Shown: positions 45,800 through 54,516 of the stretch, one piece after another
Position numbering within the stretch: position 1 is the first letter of the stretch
How the letters are laid out: every line of letters starts with the position of its first letter
From: Rosistilla carotiformis
Lineage (GTDB): Bacteria; Planctomycetota; Planctomycetia; Pirellulales; Pirellulaceae
DNA: 64,000 nucleotides
Assembly: GCF_007753095.1 (NCBI RefSeq)
Contig: NZ_CP036348.1
Span: forward strand, 5,929,411-5,993,410
Direction: 5' to 3'
The notes under the pieces: generated by a model
Database searches by the model: none
Told to the model about the DNA's origin: nothing
The model's input: the letters and a program-made list of their open reading frames with translations, nothing else
Translations under genes and position numbers: made by a program

Positions 45800-45988
45800 C
45801 GTCACACGGAAGGACGCATTCCAGCCTGTTTGTGCCGCGATTTCAAATTCATTTGACCGAATGCGCGGTCGGTTCGCTGGAGCCTCTTGCCACTTCGCCC
45901 TCCTGCGTAAAAACTGGTGGTTCACGGACGATCCAATTCGTGTGAATGCTCCCAAAGTTATGACGCCTGTTATGAATCGAGGTCGAAC

Positions 45989-46654
45989 GTGCAGAAGTTA
46001 ATCGAAGGAATCCATCAATTTCAGCGTGAGAGCTTCGTTCCGCTGCAGGGACTGTTTGAACAACTGGCCAAAGGACAGTCCCCCGAGACCTTATTCATCA
46101 CCTGTTCCGATTCGCGGATCGATCCGACGCTATTGACCCGCACTCAGCCAGGCGATCTGTTCATCCTGCGAAACGCAGGGAACATCGTGCCGCCCCACGG
46201 GGCCGGTGGAGGTGAAGCGGCAACGATCGAATTCGCAGTCGCGGGCCTGAACGTGAAGGACATCATCGTCTGCGGCCACTCCCACTGCGGTGCGATGAAG
46301 GGGCTGCTCGATCCGGAACAAGTTGTCGAAATGCCTGCCGTCGCCGATTGGCTGTCGAATGCCGACGCCACGCGGCGGATCATGAAAGAGAACTACAGCG
46401 AACTCGAAGGAGATCGGTTGTTAAGTGCGACGGTCGAGGAGAACGTTCTCGTTCAGCTCGAAAACCTCCGCACCCTACCGGCAGTCGCAGCTCGACTTGC
46501 CAGAGGCGATCTGCATTTGCATGGGTGGGTCTACAAAATCGAAACAGGCCAGGTGTTCGCTTACGATATTGAAAGTTCGCAATTCCTGAAGCTGACCGAT
46601 TGCAGTCCATCGATGGAGGCGACGGCGCAGCAGCGGAAAACGAACGTGATCTGA
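45989..46654 (+). CDS. Beta-class carbonic anhydrase
   Basis: 221 aa from GTG at 45989 (read [16 protein letters not shown]); the upstream extension has no typical family residues. Zinc ligands and dyad: [11 protein letters not shown] (Cys39, with Asp41-Arg43) and [12 protein letters not shown] (His97, Cys100). [15 protein letters not shown] is the conserved substrate-side loop. It hydrates CO2 to bicarbonate, which would also feed PurK-type carboxylations. It stands alone after the Cys-rich gene terminator. Confidence 0.94.
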   Translation: MQKLIEGIHQFQRESFVPLQGLFEQLAKGQSPETLFITCSDSRIDPTLLTRTQPGDLFILRNAGNIVPPHGAGGGEAATIEFAVAGLNVKDIIVCGHSHCGAMKGLLDPEQVVEMPAVADWLSNADATRRIMKENYSELEGDRLLSATVEENVLVQLENLRTLPAVAARLARGDLHLHGWVYKIETGQVFAYDIESSQFLKLTDCSPSMEATAQQRKTNVI

Positions 46655-46719
46655 TCAGCCACTGCTTGGTCGCGGAGAGTGCTCTCAGCCGCTGGTGCTG
46701 GGAGCCATCGGGCCGTCCG

Positions 46720-49005
46720 TCAGACCATTCCCCAGCGCTTCCGTAGCACCCAGTCGCTGGTCAGCAGCCCGCCGAAGATCAGCATCGTCAGCCAACCGCT
46801 GACCGGTTCGTCCCCCAGACGCCATTGCTGCACGACCGGCGAGACCGATCGTTGACGGTTTTGAGCGATCAGTTCGCGGAGCGATTCGATCTGCTCGGGA
46901 GGGATCGAACGTCCACCGATCTCCGATGTGACCTGAGCCAGTTGCTGCATCTGAGCGATATCGGCAACCGGGCGGCTGAGTTCGCGGTCGATCGACGCAA
47001 CTTGAAAGGCGAGCTCTTGGGGCTCGATCTTGCTGCCGGTGGTCGTATCTTTCGCTCGCAAGCGATACATGCCGTCGGCCAGTTCGGGCAGCTTGCCGGT
47101 CCAGGCAGTCGCTCCCCCCGCCTGTGCGTCGCTTTTCGCGACGGGGACGTCGATCGCTTTGTCGGCGGAATCGATCACCTGGACCGTCAGTTTTCGCTCG
47201 GCCGCATCGTCCGCGTCGCCACCGAGACTCGCCTGGAACTGCACTTCGATATCGGCGGCGAAGCGGCGGCGGTCCATCTGTAAGTCGATCTGGTCGGGGG
47301 AGGCGAGTTCGCGCCGCATCAGCCACAGCAACACCTGTCGCCAGAACCGCTGGTGCAGCTCTCGTTCCCCCTGACGCCACCACTGCCACGTGCTGTCGCC
47401 GGCAAAGGCGGCGCAGCGGCCGTTGCCGAAATCGCCGATCACCAGCAGGGGCTCCTCGGAGGGAGTTTCCAGCAGCACCTCGACCCCAGGAATTGGCTTG
47501 GGGCCCAGCAAGCGGTTCGCTCCCTTGAGCGGACGCAGCTGGTCCCAGGCGGCCTGCTGGGGGCCGCCAGCGGCAAGCTGGTTGATCGGGTGGGGGCGGG
47601 TGATCCGGACCGGCAGCGGGCCCTCGATCTGCAGCTGCGGGTCGGGGGGCTGGCCATACGACTGGCGGCGATCGGGAGAGGTTTTGACGGGAAGGACGTC
47701 GGCCAGGGGAGAGCTGCCGTAACCGCCGGCGTCGAAGCTGTGGAAGCCCCCGAGCGTCAACAGGCCCGCTCCCTCATCGATCCGTTGGCGGAGCGCCTGC
47801 AGTTGCTTCTCGCCAAGCGCCTGCGAATCGAGATCGCCCAGGATGTAGATGTCGTAGCGATCGGGCTCAAACGCGGTTCCCAGATCGACGGGCCAGTTTT
47901 TCCCCTGCCCGATTCGTTCGATCCACTGGAACGAGAGTTCGAAATCGGCCGAGGCGGCGATGCTGCGTCGCAGGAACAACTGTTCCGGCCGCGGTTGTCC
48001 TTCCAAATAGAGAACCCGGCCGCCGACATCGCGGACATCGAGGAAGGCGGTTTGGCGATTGTTGTCGGTAAGAATCTCGCCATCTTGCGGCTCAGCGATC
48101 AGGTCCAGCCGGTAGTTGCCCGGCGCGGGGGCGGGCAGTTCGATCGCGATCCGCTGATCGTCATCGCCTCCCCGGGCGACGATCTCCCGCTGGGCGATCT
48201 CCTCGGTCTCACCTTGCGCGTTGGTTAGCATCAACCGCAGCGGAATCGAGCGGTTGTCGAGTCCCTGGGCGGAGAGCGTGGCCGTGACCTGGAACAGATT
48301 CTTGGCGAAGACGCTGAACTGGTCGGGCATCCCGTCGATCGCGACGTCGCGGGCGGCGGAGGTGTCTTGGCTGGGGCCGATCGGGACGGTCCACAGCGGC
48401 ACCTCCAGCGAGGCGAGCGTTTGCGCCACCGCTTGCGGGCCGATGTCGATATCCGCGGTTTGGGTTCCGTCGCCGATCAGGACAATCCCGGCCAGCGGGC
48501 TGCCGGCGGCGCGGGTGATCGTGTCGCGAAGGGCTGCCGCTAGATCGGTCTGTTTTCCCTCGGGCTGCGATTTTAGAAACGCATCGACCGCGCCGGTCGC
48601 TGGGTCGAGAGGTGAAAGGTCGCCGGAGTATTCGTAGACGGCGGTTTTTAGCGTCGGGTCGCCGCTGTCGAGCATCGGCGCGATCCGTTGCCAAACTTCG
48701 CTCTGCGATTGCCAGCGCGACCTGGTGCCGCCGGCGGGAAGGGTCATGCTGCGCGAACCGTCTAACAGAATCGCGAGCGTGGCGGCGGCGGGTTGTTGGA
48801 GCGTGACGACGTGCGTTGGCCGCAGCAGCGCCAGGACCAAGACGGTGGCGGCGACTAACCGCAGCCCGATCAGGGTGCGTCGCCGACGTTGCGTCAGCTG
48901 AGTCGATTGCGGAACGACAAGAAGTGTCGTGAGCACAAAGAGGATCGCCACCAGGCCGATCAGCCCGAGCGAATCAAAAATCGGCTGCGTCGTCCAACTG
49001 CTCAT
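46720..49005 (-). CDS. Large membrane protein with VWA-like and glutamine-amidotransferase-like regions
   Basis: 761 aa. Two N-terminal membrane helices (GLIGLVAILFVLTTLLVV, LRLVAATVLVLALL) and one at the C-terminus (SGWLTMLIFGGLLTSDWVL). Region 75-220 is VWA-like (LAILLDGSRSMTLPAGG with a DxSxS variant DGSRS, then GIVLIGDGTQTADID). Region 325-480 resembles the GATase1-like part seen in such planctomycete proteins (VLYLEGQPRPEQLFLRRSI, YDIYILGDLDSQAL). Relatives sit in MoxR-DUF58-BatA clusters; here only a MoxR-like ATPase 3 kb away could be a partner. Function unknown. Confidence 0.8.
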   Translation of the reverse strand: MSSWTTQPIFDSLGLIGLVAILFVLTTLLVVPQSTQLTQRRRRTLIGLRLVAATVLVLALLRPTHVVTLQQPAAATLAILLDGSRSMTLPAGGTRSRWQSQSEVWQRIAPMLDSGDPTLKTAVYEYSGDLSPLDPATGAVDAFLKSQPEGKQTDLAAALRDTITRAAGSPLAGIVLIGDGTQTADIDIGPQAVAQTLASLEVPLWTVPIGPSQDTSAARDVAIDGMPDQFSVFAKNLFQVTATLSAQGLDNRSIPLRLMLTNAQGETEEIAQREIVARGGDDDQRIAIELPAPAPGNYRLDLIAEPQDGEILTDNNRQTAFLDVRDVGGRVLYLEGQPRPEQLFLRRSIAASADFELSFQWIERIGQGKNWPVDLGTAFEPDRYDIYILGDLDSQALGEKQLQALRQRIDEGAGLLTLGGFHSFDAGGYGSSPLADVLPVKTSPDRRQSYGQPPDPQLQIEGPLPVRITRPHPINQLAAGGPQQAAWDQLRPLKGANRLLGPKPIPGVEVLLETPSEEPLLVIGDFGNGRCAAFAGDSTWQWWRQGERELHQRFWRQVLLWLMRRELASPDQIDLQMDRRRFAADIEVQFQASLGGDADDAAERKLTVQVIDSADKAIDVPVAKSDAQAGGATAWTGKLPELADGMYRLRAKDTTTGSKIEPQELAFQVASIDRELSRPVADIAQMQQLAQVTSEIGGRSIPPEQIESLRELIAQNRQRSVSPVVQQWRLGDEPVSGWLTMLIFGGLLTSDWVLRKRWGMV

Positions 49006-49134
49006 CAGCCCAATCGTAGCAAAACCGATCCCTCAGCCGCAAACCGCTATCGACAGGCGGTCGCCGGGGCGATTGCCCCGGCGCTTCGCAACCGGATCGA
49101 ATCCGGTTGATTCAACTCTCTGGCAAGCCGCGAA
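49006..49134. other. Short intergenic region with two GC-rich inverted repeats
   Basis: AACCGGAT / ATCCGGTT (49090-49108) and GCCGGGGC / GCCCCGGC. They lie after the Gfo/Idh stop on the minus strand and may end its transcription; no T-tract. Confidence 0.45.
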
Positions 49135-50970
49135 CTAGACGGGCTTCCAGTCCTTCAAGGCCTTCATTTCCGCAGCCACATCGCTGCCATCGGGGGTCTT
49201 GTCGCTGTCGCGCTCGAACCACTCGGGGTCGAACTGCAGGTAACCGCCCTTGCCTTGGTTAGCGTTCTTGATCGCAACGTTGGTCGACAACGCGATCACA
49301 GCATCGCCCATCGCCACCTCGGGGTAGCAACGCGGGCGATTTTCTGGCGACGGATTGCGGATGCAATACGCCCAGTGCTCGATCTCTTCGTTGTAACCAC
49401 GGCTGACGGGACCGCTGTCGGCAGCTTGGGCCACCGGTGCGGCCATGCTTCCGCTGGCCTGGGTGTCCATCGCCGCCATGTCGCCATCTTTCTTGACGCC
49501 CACTTTGGCCGACGTGTTGCTGTCCTTGTACAGGTAAACGTCTTTCTCTTTCTCGAGAACCAGCGTTCCCTTGGTACCCATCACAACTTCGCCGTAACCG
49601 CCGAAACCGTTGCCGTTGATCGTCGAATAGGTAACGACAACCTTCTTGGAGGGGTCGGTGTTGTAACCTTCGATCTCCCCCTTAGGGTTCGGGTAGTTTT
49701 CGACGCGGTCGTAGTACTTGATGCCGAACTTCGGGTCGTATTCTGGACCAGGGAATTCGAACATGCAGTAGACGTGATCGTCGACGTCGCGATCGTGTGG
49801 GAAGATGTGACGACCACCGACGGCGGAAACGCTCAACGGGTGCGCCTTCTTGCCATCGTTCCGCAGCGAGCTGAGGAAGATCGTGGCAGCGTCCAACTGG
49901 TGGCTGCCCAGTTCGGCCATCAGTCCACCACCGGTGCGGTCGAACAAACGCCAGCGGCACAGTTCTTCCAGGGCGGGGCGAACGCGATCGCCGATAGAAC
50001 CGTCTTCGTATCCGTGGCCCGATGCGTCGACACCCTTGTCGGCATCCCACGCTTCCCACTGGGCGATCTTCTTGGCCCACAGTTCCGCCGTTGCGGGATC
50101 GGTCTCGGCGTCCAGCTTACGCTTCATGCTGCCCAACTGGTCGGCGATCTTGTCGTATCGCTTGCTGGTTCCGTTGATCGCTTCGCCACCTGGCAGCGGC
50201 ATCTTCCAACTGTCGGCACCCGGGACGTTGCCACGGTGCCATTGAGCGCGGATGTGGTGGATCTGGCCCAACATCCCCCAACGCATCAGGTTGATCGCGT
50301 TGTCGTATTTGACGCTGTAGTGACGTTGGTGACCGGTCGCCAAGTGAAGCGGATCGCCTCCCTTGGTGGTCATTTCCTGAGCACCGCGCGCCATCGCTTT
50401 GCACTGCGCGACGCTGTGTGCCATCAGTTTTTCAGTCAGCACGTGCTTGCCGCGCATCATCGCTTGGATGGCAACCGGAGCGTGCAGGAACAACGGCAAC
50501 GCGATGATGATCGCTTCGATATCGGGGTCGTCCAGAATCGCCTGGATGCCACCGTTGCTGCTGTCGTAAACCTGGACTTCCTTGCGTGCTTCGGCTTCGC
50601 TCTTGTAGCCGTATTGCTTGATCAGGCCAGGCCGGGCGGCTTGGGCGGCGGGGCTGCTGACGTCGCCATGGAACGCCCGGTGGACGTTGTAGGGGCGGAT
50701 GTCGCAGATCGCTTTGACGGTCACGTAGTCGGGGTTGCAGCCGCCGATCAGGACGCTTCCTTCATCGCCGGTTCCGATCACGCCGATGCGGACCGGGTCG
50801 GTGACCTTGTCGTAACCGAAGTACATCGCGCCGAGGCCGGCACCGCTGACAGCTCCCGCAGCGACAACGCCCTGCAGGAAATCGCGTCGCGTGACGCCAA
50901 CGGCTTCGTAATAGTTGGCACTACCGATTTGGCGTGCTTCGTCGGATAGTTTATCGACCATGGGGATCAC
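49135..50970 (-). CDS. Gfo/Idh/MocA family oxidoreductase with TAT signal
   Basis: 611 aa from a GTG at 50970 overlapping the previous stop (GTGA); ATG at 50961 is the alternative. TAT signal TRRDFLQGVVAAGAVSGAG. The NAD(P)-binding Rossmann motif is RIGVIGTGDEGSVLIGG, followed by ICDIRPYNVHRAF and HVLTEKLMAHSVAQCKAM (the EKP motif is EKL here). A longer C-terminal domain includes GGGLMAELGSHQLDAATIF. Such proteins oxidise or reduce sugar derivatives; TAT export would place it folded in the periplasm. It is coupled to the DoxX gene. Confidence 0.9.
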   Translation of the reverse strand: MIPMVDKLSDEARQIGSANYYEAVGVTRRDFLQGVVAAGAVSGAGLGAMYFGYDKVTDPVRIGVIGTGDEGSVLIGGCNPDYVTVKAICDIRPYNVHRAFHGDVSSPAAQAARPGLIKQYGYKSEAEARKEVQVYDSSNGGIQAILDDPDIEAIIIALPLFLHAPVAIQAMMRGKHVLTEKLMAHSVAQCKAMARGAQEMTTKGGDPLHLATGHQRHYSVKYDNAINLMRWGMLGQIHHIRAQWHRGNVPGADSWKMPLPGGEAINGTSKRYDKIADQLGSMKRKLDAETDPATAELWAKKIAQWEAWDADKGVDASGHGYEDGSIGDRVRPALEELCRWRLFDRTGGGLMAELGSHQLDAATIFLSSLRNDGKKAHPLSVSAVGGRHIFPHDRDVDDHVYCMFEFPGPEYDPKFGIKYYDRVENYPNPKGEIEGYNTDPSKKVVVTYSTINGNGFGGYGEVVMGTKGTLVLEKEKDVYLYKDSNTSAKVGVKKDGDMAAMDTQASGSMAAPVAQAADSGPVSRGYNEEIEHWAYCIRNPSPENRPRCYPEVAMGDAVIALSTNVAIKNANQGKGGYLQFDPEWFERDSDKTPDGSDVAAEMKALKDWKPV

Positions 50971-52052
50971 CCTTGTTCGTGGGAGCGGCCTCGGTGGAAG
51001 GCAGCATGGATGATGGAATCGAGGCCGGCGAATCGTCCGGCTCCGGTCGAAGCGATGACCAAGCAGGCCATCGATTCAATCAATTGGTAATACGTGGAGG
51101 TAGGTCCCGTCGCCGGTGGGAACTGGCTCAGGAAGACCGAAAACAGGAACCCCGCGGCGGCAAGTGCAGCCACTGGAGTAAACAGCCCCAAGATCAGCAA
51201 AACGCCGATCGTGCAATCGAACCATGGGACAAACTTGTCCATCACGGTGGTGTCGATCCGTTGATCGCGAAGTGGCGGCAGTTCCAGATGACCGTGGCGG
51301 CGCAGTTGGTCGTCGCTGGCAACGGCGTTCATATCGCGTTCCAGGTTCTCCCATGCATTATCCACCTCGCTCAAGATCGGGTCCAGTTTTTGTCGCCATT
51401 CTCGCTCGATTGTTTCTTTTTGTCCGATCAGGCTCGCGACGTCGTTCCGCTCCGGACGCGCCGCCAAATCGGCCAGGCGTTGCCGACCGAAATCGACTTC
51501 GGCCAGTTCATCGACGTTGTTGTCGAGGACAAATTGATATTGGTTCAGGGTTCGCTTGAGCACTTGATCGGCTTGCTTTTGCTGAGCATCGTCGAAGCCG
51601 AAGTGCGAACCGGCGGTGTTGCGGTACCATTGCCAACGTCGCTGAGTCGCTTCGTCGTCCAATCGCAGGCCGCCGTCGCGGTCCCAGACGACGCTGTGGA
51701 AGTGATCGGCGAACGGGCCTCGAGCAGCGCTCAGGAAGCGGCTCGAATCGAAGCCGTTTTGGATTTTGTCAGTCCCTTCGCTGTAGAACTGCCAGCCGAT
51801 GGAGAGTCGCAGCAGGACCAGCATCAACGCTGCTAGAAGGCTCAGTTTCTTGGGGTAGGGCCCCCAACCTGTGGCCAGCCGCAACGGGATGCAGAGGGCA
51901 GCGAGTCGCGAAGGGGCAGCGGACGGGATTTTCTCGGACACCATGCGTTGAATTGGGGCAAGAGGCAATTGGAGGGGAGCGAGCAATCTCGCGAGCACAA
52001 AAGCGAACTTTCTTCCGTTCGATTTGGGCCCGATCGAATCGGTCCCAGCCAC
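50967..52052 (-). CDS. DoxX-like membrane protein with a soluble insertion
   Basis: 361 aa from 52052; ATG at 51944 (MVSEKIPSAAPS) would remove 36 residues of uncertain value. First DoxX helix near 73-90 (LSLLAALMLVLLRLSIGWQF with FYSEGTDKI), then about 170 mostly charged residues (ADQVLKRTLNQYQFVLDNNV) before the remaining membrane helices (CTIGVLLILGLFTPVAALAA, FLFSVFLSQFPP, a last one near SMACLVIASTGAGRF). DoxX proteins sit in quinone-related or thiol redox complexes. The gene ends in a GTGA overlap with the Gfo/Idh gene. Confidence 0.8.
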   Translation of the reverse strand: MAGTDSIGPKSNGRKFAFVLARLLAPLQLPLAPIQRMVSEKIPSAAPSRLAALCIPLRLATGWGPYPKKLSLLAALMLVLLRLSIGWQFYSEGTDKIQNGFDSSRFLSAARGPFADHFHSVVWDRDGGLRLDDEATQRRWQWYRNTAGSHFGFDDAQQKQADQVLKRTLNQYQFVLDNNVDELAEVDFGRQRLADLAARPERNDVASLIGQKETIEREWRQKLDPILSEVDNAWENLERDMNAVASDDQLRRHGHLELPPLRDQRIDTTVMDKFVPWFDCTIGVLLILGLFTPVAALAAAGFLFSVFLSQFPPATGPTSTYYQLIESMACLVIASTGAGRFAGLDSIIHAAFHRGRSHEQG

Positions 52053-52212
52053 ACGACGGTGCCAGACCGCATCGAAAGTCGCTAAGCAAGGGATTATAGC
52101 TAAACGTTGTCAGATCGGCGAGGCTGTGAACCGGAAAAGCAAGGCAAATCAAAATCGGCCAATCCGGCACCAGCCGTTTTATCGCGACTGTCCCTACTCT
52201 TGTTCGGCGGTG

Positions 52213-54372
52213 TCACGTCCCCGCTTCGATCTCGTCGGCCAATTCCTCGACATTTTTTTCCGACAACTTTTTCCATTGGATCAATTTGGGGTCGGTGACG
52301 ACGATCTGAACCAGCTCCATCCGCAGCCGGTCGACGCTGCTGATCAATTCGATCATCGCTTCGATCGCCAGGTCGTTCATCTCGCTGCGGGCTTCGCCTT
52401 CAAAGGTTCTAGCGGCGTCAAATTTTGCGTTGATCGCATCCATCTCCCCTCGCAGCTTGATCGCCCGCTCGTCGATATCGCTCAACAAGACCTCGATCCC
52501 CCCTTCCAGCAACGCCGACCGGATCAGCGATTCCACGTCCCGCTTGTACGATTCCATCCCCTGCACGTTGCGAATCGTCAGGATGTCCTCAACGATCATC
52601 CGTTTCCGCCCATGTCGCCCGACGCTGTTGACCGCCAGTCGCAGCCCCCCTAACGCGATCCGTGGCGACACCTTAAATCCGGCCTCGCGTTCGTCGTTCA
52701 GACTGGCGATCACATGCGCATAGATCCGCTGCAGCTTCCGTTTGTCGCTGCTTGCGTCGGGCTGCGATTTGGCGAACAACGCTTCGTAATCCGATTGCAC
52801 GTACGATGGCCAACGGACCTCCAGTTGCAAGGGGAATCGTTCGAGCAGTGCTTTGATCGCGTCGCTGTCCTTGGCGAATTCGCGGGGATCCTTATTGGTG
52901 CAGGCGATGATCACCTTGCTTTTCATCGGCACCGGGCGGCTGCCGTTCATGAACGTCCGCCGCGTCAGGACGTCTTTCAGCGGCAGCAGCGCCTGCGACG
53001 AAGCGTCGAGGATCTCCTCCAGCACCACCATCTCATACGGCAGGAAAGATCGATCCGTATCGTATTCAAGGCACTCGTCCAGTTTGGAGATATCGGGGCC
53101 GCCCCACAGCCGATCCTCGCTCATCCCTTCGCCAAACGACTGCAGGAAGATCTCCTCCTCGCCATACCCCAGCTTGCGCAGCGCGGTCATCACCATGTCC
53201 GACTTGCCGTGCCCGCCGGGCCCCCACAACAAGACGTTGCACGGTTGGTAGAACGCGTGCGTGAGGACTTGGATGATCTCGTCACAGTGGATGTAGCGTG
53301 ACTTGAGACTTTTGGAGATCACGGTCGGGATCTCGGCCCGCGGCGTCCGCAGCGGATCTTCGCTCGCGTCGCGGAGGTCGCTCGCTTCCAGCTTCAACTT
53401 GATTGCCCCGCTGGGCAGCTGCTTCTCGATCTTGCGAGTTAGATCCGCGGTATAGGACTGCATCCCTTGGACAAAACGAATGCTCTGGAACGCGTCGGCG
53501 GTGATCAGGTTGTCGCCCCGAATCCTCGCGCAATTGGCGACGACTTCCAGCGATTGCAGCGCCATCCGGGGCGACATCGTAAACGCCTCTTCGTTCAGCC
53601 CGGCGATCACGCGGCTGAGCAAACGCTGCAACTCGTACCCGGCGGCCGATGCGTTTGGGTGGACTTTGGCGAACAATTCGCGGTAGTTCTTCTCTTCGTA
53701 CTGCGGCCAACGGACTTCCTTTTGCAAGAGGAAGCGTTCCATCAACGCCTGGACCGCGTCGTTTCCCTCGACAAAATCGCGGGGATCTTTGTTGGTGCAA
53801 GCGATCACGACTTTGGCGTGCATCGGGACGCGATCGGGCCCATTCATAAAGACTCGCCGCGTGAGCACATCCTTCAGCGGCAGCAGCGCCTGCGCCGGGG
53901 CGTCGAACAATTCTTCGAAGATCACCACTTTGTATTGAGGTGCGAGGAACGATCGCGAGGTGTCGTACCGCACGCACGTGTCCAGCGACGCCATGTCGGG
54001 ACCGCCCCACAGCCGATCTTCGCTCATCCCTTCCCCGAACGATTGGATGAAGATCTCGTCGTCGGTCAGGCCGATCGCGCGAAGTGCGGCCAGGACCATG
54101 TCCGATTTGCCGTGCCCGCCGGGGCCCCACAGCAGCAGATTGCATGGTTCGTAGAGCGCCGCCGAGAGGACGTCACCGATTTCGTCGCTGTAGATGAACC
54201 GCTGCTGCAGGCCATCGAGCACCTTGGGCAGGATCTCTGCTCGCGAAATCGGTAACCATTTAGAATCGACAGCCACAGCACAGGCCAGCAAGGAGGATTG
54301 AGAAGAGTCTTGATATTGGGACACGAGCGGACGTTTTATCAGCGTGGCACGCGTTGGCGCCCGGTTCAGCAA
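52213..54372 (-). CDS. Tandem MoxR-like AAA+ ATPase
   Basis: 719 aa; the start (TTG at 54372) is uncertain, and GTG at in-frame Val17 or Val33 is possible. Two homologous AAA+ domains are joined. Domain 1: Walker A GPGGHGKSD at 83-91, FGEGMSEDRLWGGPD, Walker B VVIFEELFDAP, sensor-1 CTNKDPR, and an ERF arginine. Domain 2 (about 345-650) repeats the same motifs with MVVLEEILDAS as Walker B. Both retain the Walker residues, so both may hydrolyse ATP. The C-terminal 70 residues are charged and helical. MoxR/RavA proteins act as chaperones with VWA partners. Confidence 0.88.
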   Translation of the reverse strand: MLNRAPTRATLIKRPLVSQYQDSSQSSLLACAVAVDSKWLPISRAEILPKVLDGLQQRFIYSDEIGDVLSAALYEPCNLLLWGPGGHGKSDMVLAALRAIGLTDDEIFIQSFGEGMSEDRLWGGPDMASLDTCVRYDTSRSFLAPQYKVVIFEELFDAPAQALLPLKDVLTRRVFMNGPDRVPMHAKVVIACTNKDPRDFVEGNDAVQALMERFLLQKEVRWPQYEEKNYRELFAKVHPNASAAGYELQRLLSRVIAGLNEEAFTMSPRMALQSLEVVANCARIRGDNLITADAFQSIRFVQGMQSYTADLTRKIEKQLPSGAIKLKLEASDLRDASEDPLRTPRAEIPTVISKSLKSRYIHCDEIIQVLTHAFYQPCNVLLWGPGGHGKSDMVMTALRKLGYGEEEIFLQSFGEGMSEDRLWGGPDISKLDECLEYDTDRSFLPYEMVVLEEILDASSQALLPLKDVLTRRTFMNGSRPVPMKSKVIIACTNKDPREFAKDSDAIKALLERFPLQLEVRWPSYVQSDYEALFAKSQPDASSDKRKLQRIYAHVIASLNDEREAGFKVSPRIALGGLRLAVNSVGRHGRKRMIVEDILTIRNVQGMESYKRDVESLIRSALLEGGIEVLLSDIDERAIKLRGEMDAINAKFDAARTFEGEARSEMNDLAIEAMIELISSVDRLRMELVQIVVTDPKLIQWKKLSEKNVEELADEIEAGT

Positions 54373-54516
54373 ACGCTCGGTCGCCCTCGGGCGGGGCGCT
54401 GCCGGATTCTATTCACAGCCGCACAGCGACCCGATAGAATGTCGCCCTGTCGATGCGATTGTACCAATCTTCGTCGCAAGAAAAACAATTCCACCCGCGG
54501 ATCATGGACGACTTCG

